DNA from: Lachnospiraceae bacterium
GTDB taxonomy: Bacteria > Bacillota_A > Clostridia > Lachnospirales > Lachnospiraceae
Assembly (NCBI GenBank): GCA_017523185.1
Contig: JAFWXB010000117.1
Coordinates: forward strand, 1 to 11,962
DNA: 11,962 nucleotides
Direction: 5' to 3'
Within the stretch, counting starts at the first letter, position 1, and each line of letters opens with the position of its first letter. Under the pieces are notes generated by a model. That model worked only from the letters and a program-made list of their open reading frames with translations. It was not told the origin of the DNA and searched no databases. A program made the position numbers and the translations under genes. This document shows positions 1 to 7,580 of this stretch, piece by piece.

Positions 1-184
1 ATCTCGGATGCACATTCTGTTCTTGTGTTGTATTTGTAATTTCTACATTTTTATATTCTGCACTTATACGTCTTCTGCGATTCCTACGCGTATTTGATTC
101 TCTCTCTTGTAATAAAATGTTACATTCCGGACAATTCATGACATCATTTGTATATACTTGTTGACAATTTGCACATCGTTTCAT
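1..184 (-). CDS. Zinc-ribbon protein, N-terminal part (cut by window edge)
   Basis: The first 61 codons of a minus-strand gene are present. It starts with ATG at 184, preceded by a strong AAAGGAGG ribosome-binding site at about 190-198. The N-terminus reads MKRCANCQQVY and contains two CxxC pairs (Cys4/Cys7 and Cys18/Cys21), the spacing of a small zinc ribbon. A strongly basic stretch follows (RRNRRRR at about 33-39), and then a polar segment runs to the window edge. It begins 31 nt after the stop of the 408-residue gene, so it is probably the sixth gene of the same operon. The zinc ribbon and basic patch suggest nucleic-acid or protein binding, but no specific function can be assigned. The rest of the protein, possibly including membrane segments, is outside the window. 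Confidence 0.75.
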   Translation of the reverse strand, partial: MKRCANCQQVYTNDVMNCPECNILLQERESNTRRNRRRRISAEYKNVEITNTTQEQNVHPR

Positions 185-215
185 AGAACGCCTCCTTTCT
201 TTATATAATCCTTAT

Positions 216-1442
216 TTAAAATAAACTGTAAATATAGGTATATCCTTTTTCATCAATTTTAAATGCACTTCCATCAGGAATCTGTTGCAAACTCAATCTA
301 TCTTCTGTAATTGGTTTTCTTTCAGAATCATTAAATGCTATATTTGAACCAAATGGCAGAAAACCGAAGTTTGTTCGTGTCCATGTTCCTGCGTAAACCA
401 TTATTTCAAAAATATCTGTTGCATCTTTTGAATTGACACCTAAACAAATAAAGGTTGGATTTTTAATACGCATTGGAAGAAGTTCCATGGAAGTTAAAGA
501 ATCTCCAATCATACAACATTCACTATTTGTAATACATCTCAAATTTTCGCTGTTTTTTAATGGCACATAATAATTTATCAATTTATATTTATAATATCTG
601 ATAATACGCTCGTGTACCATTTCCAACTCACTAAGCATAATATCTCTTAAAAGTTCCTGACTTGTACTTAACCCACACAAACATATTTTTCGTGATGAAA
701 GAACCGTATATAATGATTCTTCTTTTGTAATACCTGCTTTTTTATAATATCCGATACTTTGCATAAAATCCTGCCAAAATTCAAAAAATTTTCTGCTCGA
801 ATCGTCCCAACTCAACGTCAAATAATTTTCCCATCTTTTTAAAAATGTTTTTCCTGTTAATGACAAAACTTCATTTTGAAATTGTAATTGATTATTTGTT
901 AATGCTTCTGCTAATGCACTTAAATTTTCTAATGTTATATAGGTATCTCCCATATTTTCAGAGATAATACTAAGTAACATTCGGATTGTGCCACAAATTG
1001 TCGAAATATGTGTATCTTCCATTTTTCTATGACAATATGCAGTAACAATACGCTTAAAAAATTCATAGGAAGCATCTAAACTCATATCCCCTGTATTTAA
1101 AGGATTGTATGTTGCATTTTGCCCAAAATATACATGCTCGGATTGCAATCGCAGTTGTTTCATATCAGGTATTGGAAAATAATCGGTTGCAAAAAAACAA
1201 ACGCTTCCTTTTTGTGTTCTTTCGGCTTGTTCTATTGCTTTCAAAAATGTTTGTAATTTTAATTGTTCTGCAAGTGAAAGAACATATTCTCTCCTTCGAT
1301 TATACGTTCCTGCCCTTCCTCCACACAAAATAAGATTGGTATTTGTGGAAATGATATCTATACTTTTTCTATTTATATGATTATTTCTATGATTCTGCCC
1401 TTTTACTATTCTTTCAATGAGTAAATTCCCTATGATTCCCAT
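216..1442 (-). CDS. VirD4/TraD-like protein with degenerate P-loop (putative pseudo-ATPase)
   Basis: A 408-residue protein with ATG at 1442 and a GGAG site at 1450-1453. I do not recognise it as a named family. Its layout follows that of the ATPase encoded just upstream. A hydrophobic strand leads into CGGRAGTYNRR (about 40-50), where a Walker A would sit but the Lys-Ser/Thr is missing. Next comes NATYNPLN (about 109-116), in the place of the WNPF-type motif of TraD/TrwB proteins. The C-terminus (LSLQQIPDGSAFKI) resembles the 'L..L..G.A' ending of coupling ATPases. No clear Walker B acidic pair is visible; GDSLTSMELL near residue 315 is the nearest region. No signal peptide or membrane helix is evident. 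It begins 15 nt after the ATPase gene, so the two are co-translated neighbours. I infer a non-catalytic paralogue that may assemble with that ATPase. Homology to VirD4 is by layout only, and an unrelated fold is possible. Confidence 0.5.
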   Translation of the reverse strand: MGIIGNLLIERIVKGQNHRNNHINRKSIDIISTNTNLILCGGRAGTYNRRREYVLSLAEQLKLQTFLKAIEQAERTQKGSVCFFATDYFPIPDMKQLRLQSEHVYFGQNATYNPLNTGDMSLDASYEFFKRIVTAYCHRKMEDTHISTICGTIRMLLSIISENMGDTYITLENLSALAEALTNNQLQFQNEVLSLTGKTFLKRWENYLTLSWDDSSRKFFEFWQDFMQSIGYYKKAGITKEESLYTVLSSRKICLCGLSTSQELLRDIMLSELEMVHERIIRYYKYKLINYYVPLKNSENLRCITNSECCMIGDSLTSMELLPMRIKNPTFICLGVNSKDATDIFEIMVYAGTWTRTNFGFLPFGSNIAFNDSERKPITEDRLSLQQIPDGSAFKIDEKGYTYIYSLF

Positions 1443-1457
1443 AGCAATTCTCCGTTT

Positions 1458-2777
1458 CTAACAATATCGTGGAAAATGAATTTTAAACGCACGACTTCCC
1501 TCAAAAGACACAATCGCATCTCCTGTTGTAAGTTCTGCAAATTCATAGGATTCTATTGTTTGTACTTTTACAGGTTCTGTAAATCCAACTCCACCACCTG
1601 CTCGTATAAATTTTCTGCTTACTAATGCTTCTCCAAATCGTTTTTGCATATATGAAACGGTTTCCGTATCAGAATGAAACATAATCACACTTTGAAATGC
1701 TCCTATAATGACATTTGCTTGATGTGGATTACTTCTATAATTTTGTTTTATTTGTTCGATTTCTTGTAATCCTGCAATAACACGAATCCCTGCTTGTGCA
1801 CCTAAAGCGAGTGCTTGTGCTAAACGATTTAATTCCGGTAATAATGCAATTTCATCTAAAACTAAATATAATTTTCCCTTATAAGTTCTGGCATCTAAAT
1901 AAGTAGCAATTAACATATCTATAAAACAACGGAAAACACATGCACAGCTCATTTGATATGTTGGATTATATTCTAAAAAAAGTACTTTGGAATTAGACAA
2001 CATTGGTAATGTACCTGATGAAATATACTGTTGATTTGCTCTTGTCTTTCTTGTTCCAAATGTTCCTAAAAACAACTTTTGTCGCATAACAATTATTTCC
2101 GTTATAATACTTCCACCCATATTTGAACCTGTTTCTAATGGTGGTAAAAATACTTGAATTGCTTGAAACTTTTCATATGTATTTAAGATTCTTCTATAAG
2201 TATTATAAATATCCTCCAATTCAGAATCTTCGTTAATATAACCCAACTCTCCATCTATCATTCGACATAATGCTTCATGGTTTAAATTACTGTCATCATT
2301 ATTTTCTTCTGCTTCCATTAACAAATACATCATAAAACAATAGGTAATTAACTTTGCTGCATTTGTCCAAAACGGCTCTTTTTCTGATTGTTGCCCATAA
2401 AATAAATATTCTATAATTTCTCTTACCTTAGCATCAAGTTCATAACCAAATGGTAACATTTTCAATTCTTCAAATACATTCCATATACAAGAATCGTCCA
2501 GTAAATCAAGTACCATATCTCCTTCTTGAAAAAAGGTACTATAATAATCGCCTTTCACGTCTAAGAAAACAACTGCATCTTCGTCTTCTTTATTATCGAA
2601 AATATCACTTACTACTTTTCGCATGACATTTGTTTTTCCTTGTCTTGCACCTCCAACAAAAAGTAATCCCTTTTTTAAAATAGCATCTGATTGCATTTGC
2701 CTTTCTATCTGTCGTATAGAAAGTGGAGAAGTATTTCTTACTAAATATCCATCTATTACTTCTATTGTATTATCCAT
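1458..2777 (-). CDS. VirD4/TraD-like P-loop ATPase (type IV coupling protein family, soluble form)
   Basis: A 439-residue P-loop ATPase of the HerA/VirD4 branch. Walker A is GGARQGKTN (42-50). The FLDVKGDY motif (71-78) corresponds to the D-x-K-G-D element of TraD/TrwB/TraG proteins, and WNVFEEL (99-105) to their WNPF element. EPFWTNAAKLI (134-144) is the typical '.FW..AA..L' stretch. Walker B is LVLDEIALLPEL (305-316), followed by LAQALALGAQAGIRVIAGLQ, a hallmark of coupling proteins. The end, 'GDAIVSFEGSRAFKI', is also characteristic. Known relatives use ATP to feed DNA or protein substrates into conjugative or type IV secretion channels. Unlike them, this one has no N-terminal membrane helices and is shorter than the usual 500-700 residues. 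It starts 3 nt after the nuclease gene. No relaxase or channel genes are in view, so the substrate is unknown; the adjacent nuclease is an obvious candidate. Confidence 0.8.
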   Translation of the reverse strand: MDNTIEVIDGYLVRNTSPLSIRQIERQMQSDAILKKGLLFVGGARQGKTNVMRKVVSDIFDNKEDEDAVVFLDVKGDYYSTFFQEGDMVLDLLDDSCIWNVFEELKMLPFGYELDAKVREIIEYLFYGQQSEKEPFWTNAAKLITYCFMMYLLMEAEENNDDSNLNHEALCRMIDGELGYINEDSELEDIYNTYRRILNTYEKFQAIQVFLPPLETGSNMGGSIITEIIVMRQKLFLGTFGTRKTRANQQYISSGTLPMLSNSKVLFLEYNPTYQMSCACVFRCFIDMLIATYLDARTYKGKLYLVLDEIALLPELNRLAQALALGAQAGIRVIAGLQEIEQIKQNYRSNPHQANVIIGAFQSVIMFHSDTETVSYMQKRFGEALVSRKFIRAGGGVGFTEPVKVQTIESYEFAELTTGDAIVSFEGSRAFKIHFPRYC

Positions 2778-2780
2778 CTT

Positions 2781-3485
2781 TTATTTTCCTTTTCCTCCAG
2801 CACTTCCACCACTAGAACTTCCACCTTTTCCACCTGAGCTTCCACCAGCAGAACCTCCGATTCCACCTTTTCCACCTGAGTTTCCACTACTAGAACCTCC
2901 GATTCCGCCTTTTCCTCCAAAACTTCCACTATTCGAACTTCCAAGTCCTTTTCCACTAGAACTACTACTTCGTCCAAGGCTACTGCTTTTTCCATGAAAA
3001 TTTCCAGTAGATTTTCCAAATTTTCCTGCTGTTGCTTTTCCTGAATAAGATTTCGTAGAAAATCCTTTAATCGTTCTACTGCTTTGTGTTGATTTAGCTT
3101 TCATAGCATTTCGTTCTCGTGATGGCTCTAAATTCTTTCCATTTTCACTATTTTTATATTCACGAATCACTTTCATGCAGTTATGTATTTGTTCTTTAAA
3201 GTTTTTACATTCGTGTTTATGTGTACGATTTTCATGGGTGTCTTCCCATTGGTATAGTTTGGGATTTTTCATCATTTTATGATACTCTCTTTGTGTCAAT
3301 CCACAGCGTTTTGCACACATTTGCATTACTTTTTCTTCATAACCGTACTTATGACCCAAATCTATTTTTCCCTCTTGTAATGGTTTTTTTGTGTTTGGGT
3401 CAATTTGTTGGTTATTTTCATTATATAATCGCTCTACTTGTGCTTTTTCACTCTTACTTAATTGTGCTCTGCTATATAATGGCAT
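2781..3485 (-). CDS. GH-E family HNH nuclease with C-terminal Gly/Ser/Lys-rich tail
   Basis: A 234-residue protein with ATG at 3485 and a GAGAGGTGA ribosome-binding site. Residues about 25-95 carry the signature of the GH-E subgroup of HNH/treble-clef nucleases. It comprises IDLGHKYGYE (41-50, with Gly44-His45 and Glu50), a central 'T..EY...M.NP..YQWED' stretch, and HENRTHKHE (84-92, with Asn86, His89 and Glu92). Family members in polymorphic toxin systems act as DNA- or RNA-cleaving toxins, usually as the last domain of a long exported protein. Here the order is reversed: the nuclease is N-terminal, with a basic Ser/Lys linker (about 125-180) and a low-complexity Gly/Ser/Lys tail (about 180-234) behind it. 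There is no signal peptide or secretion domain. The gene lies between the acidic 199-residue gene and the coupling-type ATPase. It may be a toxin, a defence nuclease or a DNA-processing enzyme. The GH-E call is by motif, from memory of the family. Confidence 0.7.
   Translation of the reverse strand: MPLYSRAQLSKSEKAQVERLYNENNQQIDPNTKKPLQEGKIDLGHKYGYEEKVMQMCAKRCGLTQREYHKMMKNPKLYQWEDTHENRTHKHECKNFKEQIHNCMKVIREYKNSENGKNLEPSRERNAMKAKSTQSSRTIKGFSTKSYSGKATAGKFGKSTGNFHGKSSSLGRSSSSSGKGLGSSNSGSFGGKGGIGGSSSGNSGGKGGIGGSAGGSSGGKGGSSSGGSAGGKGK
2784..2954 (-). repeat. Coding repeats for the Gly/Ser/Lys tail of the nuclease
   Basis: About 57 codons encode a low-complexity tail (residues about 178-234) built from near-repeats of GGKGG, GGIGGS and SSGG. 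The block SGGKGGIGGS occurs in two closely similar copies, and the DNA repeats with it (CTCCGATTCC on the plus strand recurs). Such tracts vary in length by replication slippage. The regular Lys spacing gives a positively charged flexible tail that could bind nucleic acid or serve as a secretion or docking tail, but this is inference. Confidence 0.7.
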
Positions 3486-3498
3486 ACCGTTTCACCTC

Positions 3499-4098
3499 TC
3501 ATTCTGCTATATCTTGAGGTGGAACCACATAATAAATATCATCTTCTCCAAGTTCTATGTGAGTTCCTAATATATGGTCATACGCAATCAATGGTGCTAA
3601 TGTCGGTACTTGTAATAAAACCTGCCACATCTGATATTCTTTTAAATTTTCTGCCTCTGTTTCTTCCATAAGAAATACCCATTCTTCTACTTCTTCATCT
3701 AAAAAAGCATATGTACATATCGGATTTTCTATTTCTAAAAACGTAGGGTCAGCCCAACAAACTTCTTCTGCAATCGAAAGAATTTGACTTAATGTAAGGA
3801 TATTTTCTTCTGCAAGAAAAAGTAAGATGGCAGCAGCAGGTATATTGGGATGTATTGGGTCTAAACGAGATGCAATTTCATTTAATGACCATACGCCTTC
3901 TTCCTTAGAAAACTTCAATAATGTTACATCTGTAATCTCTCTTTTCCCGTTTTTCCACTCTATCAATGGTTTGCGATAAGAATCACTTTTTAATAATTCT
4001 TCTAAAAGCTCACACATGGAATTACAATAATCTTCTGTAATATACGCTTTATAGTTTCGAAGAATTTTTTCTTTAATTGCTCTACACTCCTCTGTCAT
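3499..4098 (-). CDS. Acidic protein of unknown function (candidate partner or immunity protein of the GH-E nuclease)
   Basis: I do not recognise this family. I place the start at the ATG at 4098 (199 residues, MTEECRAIKEKI...) because AAAGGTGG lies 7 nt upstream. The earlier in-frame ATG at 4122 has no ribosome-binding site and overlaps the end of the preceding gene. The protein is rich in Glu and Asp, notably an acidic run near residues 150-170 (FLDEEVEEWVFLMEETEAE), and contains several tryptophans. It has no signal peptide and no obvious membrane helix, although 'IPAAAILLFLAEE' is locally hydrophobic. The stop is 13 nt before the nuclease start. A small acidic protein beside a basic toxin-type nuclease is a common arrangement for immunity or chaperone proteins. 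That role is inferred from context and composition only. Confidence 0.7.
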   Translation of the reverse strand: MTEECRAIKEKILRNYKAYITEDYCNSMCELLEELLKSDSYRKPLIEWKNGKREITDVTLLKFSKEEGVWSLNEIASRLDPIHPNIPAAAILLFLAEENILTLSQILSIAEEVCWADPTFLEIENPICTYAFLDEEVEEWVFLMEETEAENLKEYQMWQVLLQVPTLAPLIAYDHILGTHIELGEDDIYYVVPPQDIAE

Positions 4099-4114
4099 CT
4101 TTCTACCACCTTTC

Positions 4115-4471
4115 TTACACATAACATTCTACATATCTTTGGAAATCTCTCATATAACTCTTATCATCTCTCCGTTTAATCGAAACCATATGTATTTCTA
4201 CTTCAAAATCCTGACTTAACATTCTGTTAAACTTATATAAAATTCGAATTTGGCAATGGTCCCGACCGTGTGCCTTAAAAGTGTAAAAGCCATTTCCTAA
4301 AATATCGTATTTCAAAGCCTCATTGTTGAATACCTTTTCAAATGGTCTGCCATACTGTTCTTCTAAAGTAATCATATCTTTTAACTTGTCAAATGCTTTA
4401 AAAATTTCCCGTTTTTCACTTGGTGAAAATTTCTTGATACATTCTTGTGTACTTATTCTAATTTTTCCCAT
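4115..4471 (-). CDS. RelE/HigB (Gp49-like) toxin-like small protein
   Basis: A 118-residue basic protein, first gene of the operon, with ATG at 4471 and AGGAG 9 nt upstream. The central and C-terminal parts resemble the Gp49-like/HigB branch of the RelE superfamily. They have a 'L...GNGFYTFKA......QIRILYKFNR' stretch where relatives show GL[YW]ELR...YRILY, then a strand 'EVEIHMVSIKRRDD' and a final helix. Proteins of that fold are typically ribosome-dependent mRNA interferases neutralised by a helix-turn-helix antitoxin. No helix-turn-helix gene follows here. The next gene overlaps it or begins 16 nt later and looks unlike known antitoxins. It may be a toxin-fold protein recruited to another job. 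Moderately sure of the gene, less sure of the family. Confidence 0.5.
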   Translation of the reverse strand: MGKIRISTQECIKKFSPSEKREIFKAFDKLKDMITLEEQYGRPFEKVFNNEALKYDILGNGFYTFKAHGRDHCQIRILYKFNRMLSQDFEVEIHMVSIKRRDDKSYMRDFQRYVECYV

Positions 4472-4554
4472 ATTTGTATTCTCCTGTCTTTTTCTTTTAT
4501 CTTACCATGTTTTATCTACTCTGCATAATACATTTTGAACTACTCATTTCTAAA

Positions 4555-4583
4555 ATTATAAGTATTTTTATCTATGTTATAAA
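4555..4583 (-). promoter_or_regulatory. Candidate promoter of the six-gene nuclease/ATPase operon
   Basis: On the minus strand a TTTATA box (plus 4578-4583) and a perfect TATAAT box (plus 4555-4560) are separated by 17 nt, about 85 nt before the first start codon at 4471. It lies just after the terminator at 4594-4640, which suits a new transcription unit. AT-rich sequence makes chance matches likely. Confidence 0.45.
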
Positions 4584-4593
4584 CTTTATTTAT

Positions 4594-4640
4594 AAAAACA
4601 AAACCTTGTAATGTAACATTTAAGATTCCATTAACAAGGT
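4594..4640 (-). terminator. Intrinsic terminator downstream of the clostripain-like gene
   Basis: On the minus strand CCTTGTTAATG (plus 4629-4639) pairs with CATTACAAGG (plus 4604-4613), with one bulged base. A T-rich run (TTTTGTTTTT, plus 4594-4603) follows directly. It ends transcription coming from the protease gene before the next operon's promoter. Confidence 0.6.
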
Positions 4641-4665
4641 ATTTCTATTATAAGGGGATTAAAGG

Positions 4666-4705
4666 TTTTATCTTGGAGGAAGATACCTCAACCTCCAAGA
4701 TAAAA
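4666..4705. promoter_or_regulatory. Perfect 14-bp inverted repeat (RNA hairpin)
   Basis: TTTTATCTTGGAGG (4666-4679) and CCTCCAAGATAAAA (4692-4705) are exact reverse complements around a 12-nt loop. The stem is strong for this AT-rich region and can form on either strand. There is no long T-run behind it on either side, so it may be a second terminator, an mRNA-stabilising 3' hairpin for the protease transcript, or an operator. Confidence 0.55.
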
Positions 4706-4936
4706 TTTATATACAAAATATTATCTTCTCATTAAAAAAAAACATACCAAATTTTGTATATACTTTTATTTACAAACAAATGCTTATATTGTTTTTGATA
4801 TAAATATCTTAAAAATAATATAAATTTAACAAATCATATAATATATAATTTGTTTTATAAAAATAACATATAAAAATTAATTATTTTTATACAAGTATCA
4901 AACCTACGTTCAAATAGATATCTTATAATTCCCGTT
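4706..4936. other. AT-rich spacer without a gene
   Basis: This stretch between the protease stop codon and the 4666-4705 hairpin is extremely AT-rich. I see no open frame with a ribosome-binding site, no RNA gene and no clear repeat. It is probably the 3' untranslated region of the protease transcript. Confidence 0.5.
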
Positions 4937-7288
4937 TTACTCCACAGGAGTTGTCCAATATTTCTGATTATAAATATCAGTAAAACAATAGGTTAATTTT
5001 GCAGAATCTGCATCTACATAAACATCACTAATAGTTAGTTCTCCATCTACAACTAGCTGTTCTCCAAGCATATAACTGTCTAAATATTTACCATCATAAC
5101 TATAATAATCACAAATAAAATCAATTACATCACCTATTACAACGGATTCCATTGTTTTAGCTATCGTTGCAGTTTCTCCATTTGTATAGACTTTTCGAAC
5201 TCCTACAATCTTTCCTTTGGGAAATACATTTGAAAACTCCAAAATTAACTCTGCTCGTTCTCCATTATAAAGAATTGGAATACGACCTGTAATACTATAA
5301 TTTTCTCCATCATCTACGGTTGATTCATGGTAATATGCTACCGGTTGTTCATTGATTGCAATCCATGTAAAATCAGTTGGAGCTAATAAATTGCCATCTT
5401 CATCAAATTCATAAACCGTATCAAAACCAAGGTCAATATAACCTTCTCCATCATCAAAAAACATATTTGCATGAAGTGTCTGTACCAATTTCCATTGTTC
5501 TTCCGGAAGTGTAATGACAGAACCATTTGAAGTATCCGACCAACGCAACAATGTTGCATCAAACGAATTTTTTGCAAAATATTCTGCCATTTCTTCTTGG
5601 TTAAGTGCTCGTCCATCTAAAAATCCTATATTTTCAGCAACTAAACCTGCAATATTACTTACATCTCCACCAAGAAATGTTCCTAAAAGTTGAAGCATCA
5701 TTTGTGTATTTCCTGAAGAACTGCTTCCGTTTCCTAACATATTCATCAAGGAAGGAAGTGGTGATGTTGTTCCTCCACTAACGACTTGTCCTCCAACTTC
5801 CATACTTGCAAATGCTTGAATACAACGTGTATATTCTTCATCCATTCCAATTTGCTCATATGTTCCTACAGCAGTATCTACCATAGAGGCTTTACGGAAT
5901 GGGAAATAAATAGACAATCCATACGAATTTGTCATATTCGAAGAAGTGCGATTATACTTTACGCTACTAAGTAATGCCTTTGTCAATACATCACCTTCTT
6001 CTGTTTTCATATTTTTCGCTAAATGTACAAGGTCAACTTGGTCTATTTTACTGGAAGAACCAAATTCTCTCGCACCACTTCTTGCATTTGATACTTGTGC
6101 ATATTCTTCATTTTTAATCAATTCATAAGTATCTTTCGAAAATGCTGCTAACGCACTTGGAATCGTTACTTCAGCTTCTGCTAAATCTACAATTGAAAGT
6201 GTTGTAGACTGTCCCGGACAGCGTTTTGCACAAGTATCCACAAAATCATCAATAATTAACTTTCCAATTTCAATTGTAGGCATGGAAGTATTTTTTGATA
6301 ATGCCGTAAGCCAATTCGTATAATACCAACCAATTCCCGGTTCTGTTTCTTCACTTGCAATTAAATAATCTGCGTGTTTTGTAAGCATAAGAGCATTTTC
6401 CGTCGTTGCCATAAGACATGCATCAAATCCCACAAAATCAAATTTTACTCCACCTGCTGTAAGTGCATCATCAATCTCTGCGAGGCTCATAGAACCACTT
6501 GAAGCAAATTTTTCATCATAACCAAAACCACTTACTGAACCACCACCATGGTCCCAAAAAATAAGTGCATTACGATTTGCAGGATACTTTTCTTCACACC
6601 AACGAATAAAAGAAGCCAATGTATTTGGGTCTGTCATGGATTTACTACCTAAATTTTTTTCCAAACATACCATTTTACCATCTTTGATTTGCCAAATCTG
6701 ATTGGTTTGACTGCTTACTACATTATTTTGCCATTGTTTACACCCACCACTATAAATAATGAGATTGACATTTTCGGAAATATCTGCATTTAACATTTCC
6801 TGCAAATCTGATGTTGCCATTTTACTACGTGACTCTAAATCCGTACCACAAAGATATACCATAAGTGTCACTTCGTCTTGTCCATTCCCAAGCAACTTTG
6901 TATACTTTGCACGAGCACCACTTGCAACAGAAGTATTTAATGTACCTGTATTATTTCCATTATCCCAACCACTTGAAATACTTCCTCCACCTAAGTTGCC
7001 TAAAATAGATTCTAACCCTTGTGTATTACCTGTATTCGAAGAACCATCTGTTCCTCCACCTAAAAGAAGGCTTCCAATTCCTCCACCTCCACCGAGCAAT
7101 AACACCAATAACAACATAATAATTTTAGACATTCCACCACCGGATGACCTTGTAGAATTTCTTTCTTGGTTGTCGGAACGTCTTGGCGAGCCCACAGGAC
7201 CTGTTCCTAAGCCCTCACCACGACGTTTTACGTCTTTTCCTTGCCCCGTTACATTTGTTTCACGACCACGAGGTCTGTTTTGAGCCAT
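4937..7288 (-). CDS. Membrane-anchored clostripain-family (C11) cysteine protease
   Basis: A 783-residue protein with AAAGGAGG 6-7 nt before its ATG. Residues 1-53 are basic and polar (many Arg, Gly and Ser). Residues about 54-76 are a hydrophobic segment (KIIMLLLVLLLGGGGGIGSLLL) acting as an uncleaved signal anchor, so the bulk lies outside the membrane. A Gly/Ser/Asn linker follows to about residue 125. The protease domain begins at VTLMVYLCGTDLES (about 140-153). It has the catalytic His in FWDHGGG (His247) and the catalytic Cys in FDACLMA (Cys291), with family motifs 'ASEETEPGIGWYY' (311-323) and 'TNSYGLSIYFP'. C11 proteases cut after Arg or Lys and mature by self-cleavage. A C-terminal region of about 250 residues, apparently beta-rich, has no recognisable fold. 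The gene is monocistronic, ending before hairpins and a terminator. A CHF-type caspase-like defence role is possible, but the anchor points to cell-surface or exported proteolysis. Confidence 0.88.
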   Translation of the reverse strand: MAQNRPRGRETNVTGQGKDVKRRGEGLGTGPVGSPRRSDNQERNSTRSSGGGMSKIIMLLLVLLLGGGGGIGSLLLGGGTDGSSNTGNTQGLESILGNLGGGSISSGWDNGNNTGTLNTSVASGARAKYTKLLGNGQDEVTLMVYLCGTDLESRSKMATSDLQEMLNADISENVNLIIYSGGCKQWQNNVVSSQTNQIWQIKDGKMVCLEKNLGSKSMTDPNTLASFIRWCEEKYPANRNALIFWDHGGGSVSGFGYDEKFASSGSMSLAEIDDALTAGGVKFDFVGFDACLMATTENALMLTKHADYLIASEETEPGIGWYYTNWLTALSKNTSMPTIEIGKLIIDDFVDTCAKRCPGQSTTLSIVDLAEAEVTIPSALAAFSKDTYELIKNEEYAQVSNARSGAREFGSSSKIDQVDLVHLAKNMKTEEGDVLTKALLSSVKYNRTSSNMTNSYGLSIYFPFRKASMVDTAVGTYEQIGMDEEYTRCIQAFASMEVGGQVVSGGTTSPLPSLMNMLGNGSSSSGNTQMMLQLLGTFLGGDVSNIAGLVAENIGFLDGRALNQEEMAEYFAKNSFDATLLRWSDTSNGSVITLPEEQWKLVQTLHANMFFDDGEGYIDLGFDTVYEFDEDGNLLAPTDFTWIAINEQPVAYYHESTVDDGENYSITGRIPILYNGERAELILEFSNVFPKGKIVGVRKVYTNGETATIAKTMESVVIGDVIDFICDYYSYDGKYLDSYMLGEQLVVDGELTISDVYVDADSAKLTYCFTDIYNQKYWTTPVE

Positions 7289-7329
7289 AACTTTCCTCCT
7301 TTACTTTAAAATAATGTAAGTCCGATAAA

Positions 7330-7347
7330 TTGATAAAAATATATCAA
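7330..7347. promoter_or_regulatory. Inverted repeat upstream of the protease gene (possible operator)
   Basis: TTGATA (7330-7335) and TATCAA (7342-7347) are exact inverted repeats six bases apart, about 45 nt upstream of the protease start codon. The position suits a small operator, or a -35 element for the gene. The sequence is AT-rich, so chance is a real alternative. Confidence 0.3.
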
Positions 7348-7541
7348 AAACATACATTTGATTCTTAAAATATAATATGTACGGTAAACACATCATATAT
7401 AATTTGTTCAATTATATCCTTTTTTATTGAAAAAATCAATTGTTTTATGAAAAAATATGAATTTATAGAAAATCTTTTAATTTTATAAATAATATTTGAT
7501 TAAATTTCTATTATTTGCTTATATATTCTTTCTTAAATCAT

Positions 7542-7580
7542 AAAAAAAATCAAGATATCTACTTGAAATATCTTGATTTT
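7542..7580 (-). terminator. Terminator beyond the left CRISPR array
   Basis: A perfect 13-bp stem (AAAATCAAGATAT at 7546-7558 with ATATCTTGATTTT at 7568-7580) around a 9-nt loop. On the minus strand it continues into a run of eight T (plus 7542-7549). It lies about 120 nt past the last left-array repeat and would end the array transcript, or a cas2-cas1-array read-through, before the protease gene. Confidence 0.75.

Noticed and set aside
2623..2997. Proline-rich plus-strand frame
   Set aside because: It is the antisense of the Gly/Ser tail codons; Pro runs are the mirror of GGN codons.
2762..3019. Minus-strand Val/Glu-rich frame of 85 codons
   Set aside because: An alternative frame of the same Gly/Ser/Lys tail, without its own ribosome-binding site.
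6759..7283. Plus-strand frame of 174 codons
   Set aside because: It lies antisense to the conserved N-terminal and protease coding region and has a Pro-rich mirror composition.
4937..7288. Protease as an ancillary gene of the CRISPR locus
   Set aside because: A terminator at 7542-7580 separates it from the array, and the signal anchor places it outside the cytoplasm. No link is shown by sequence.
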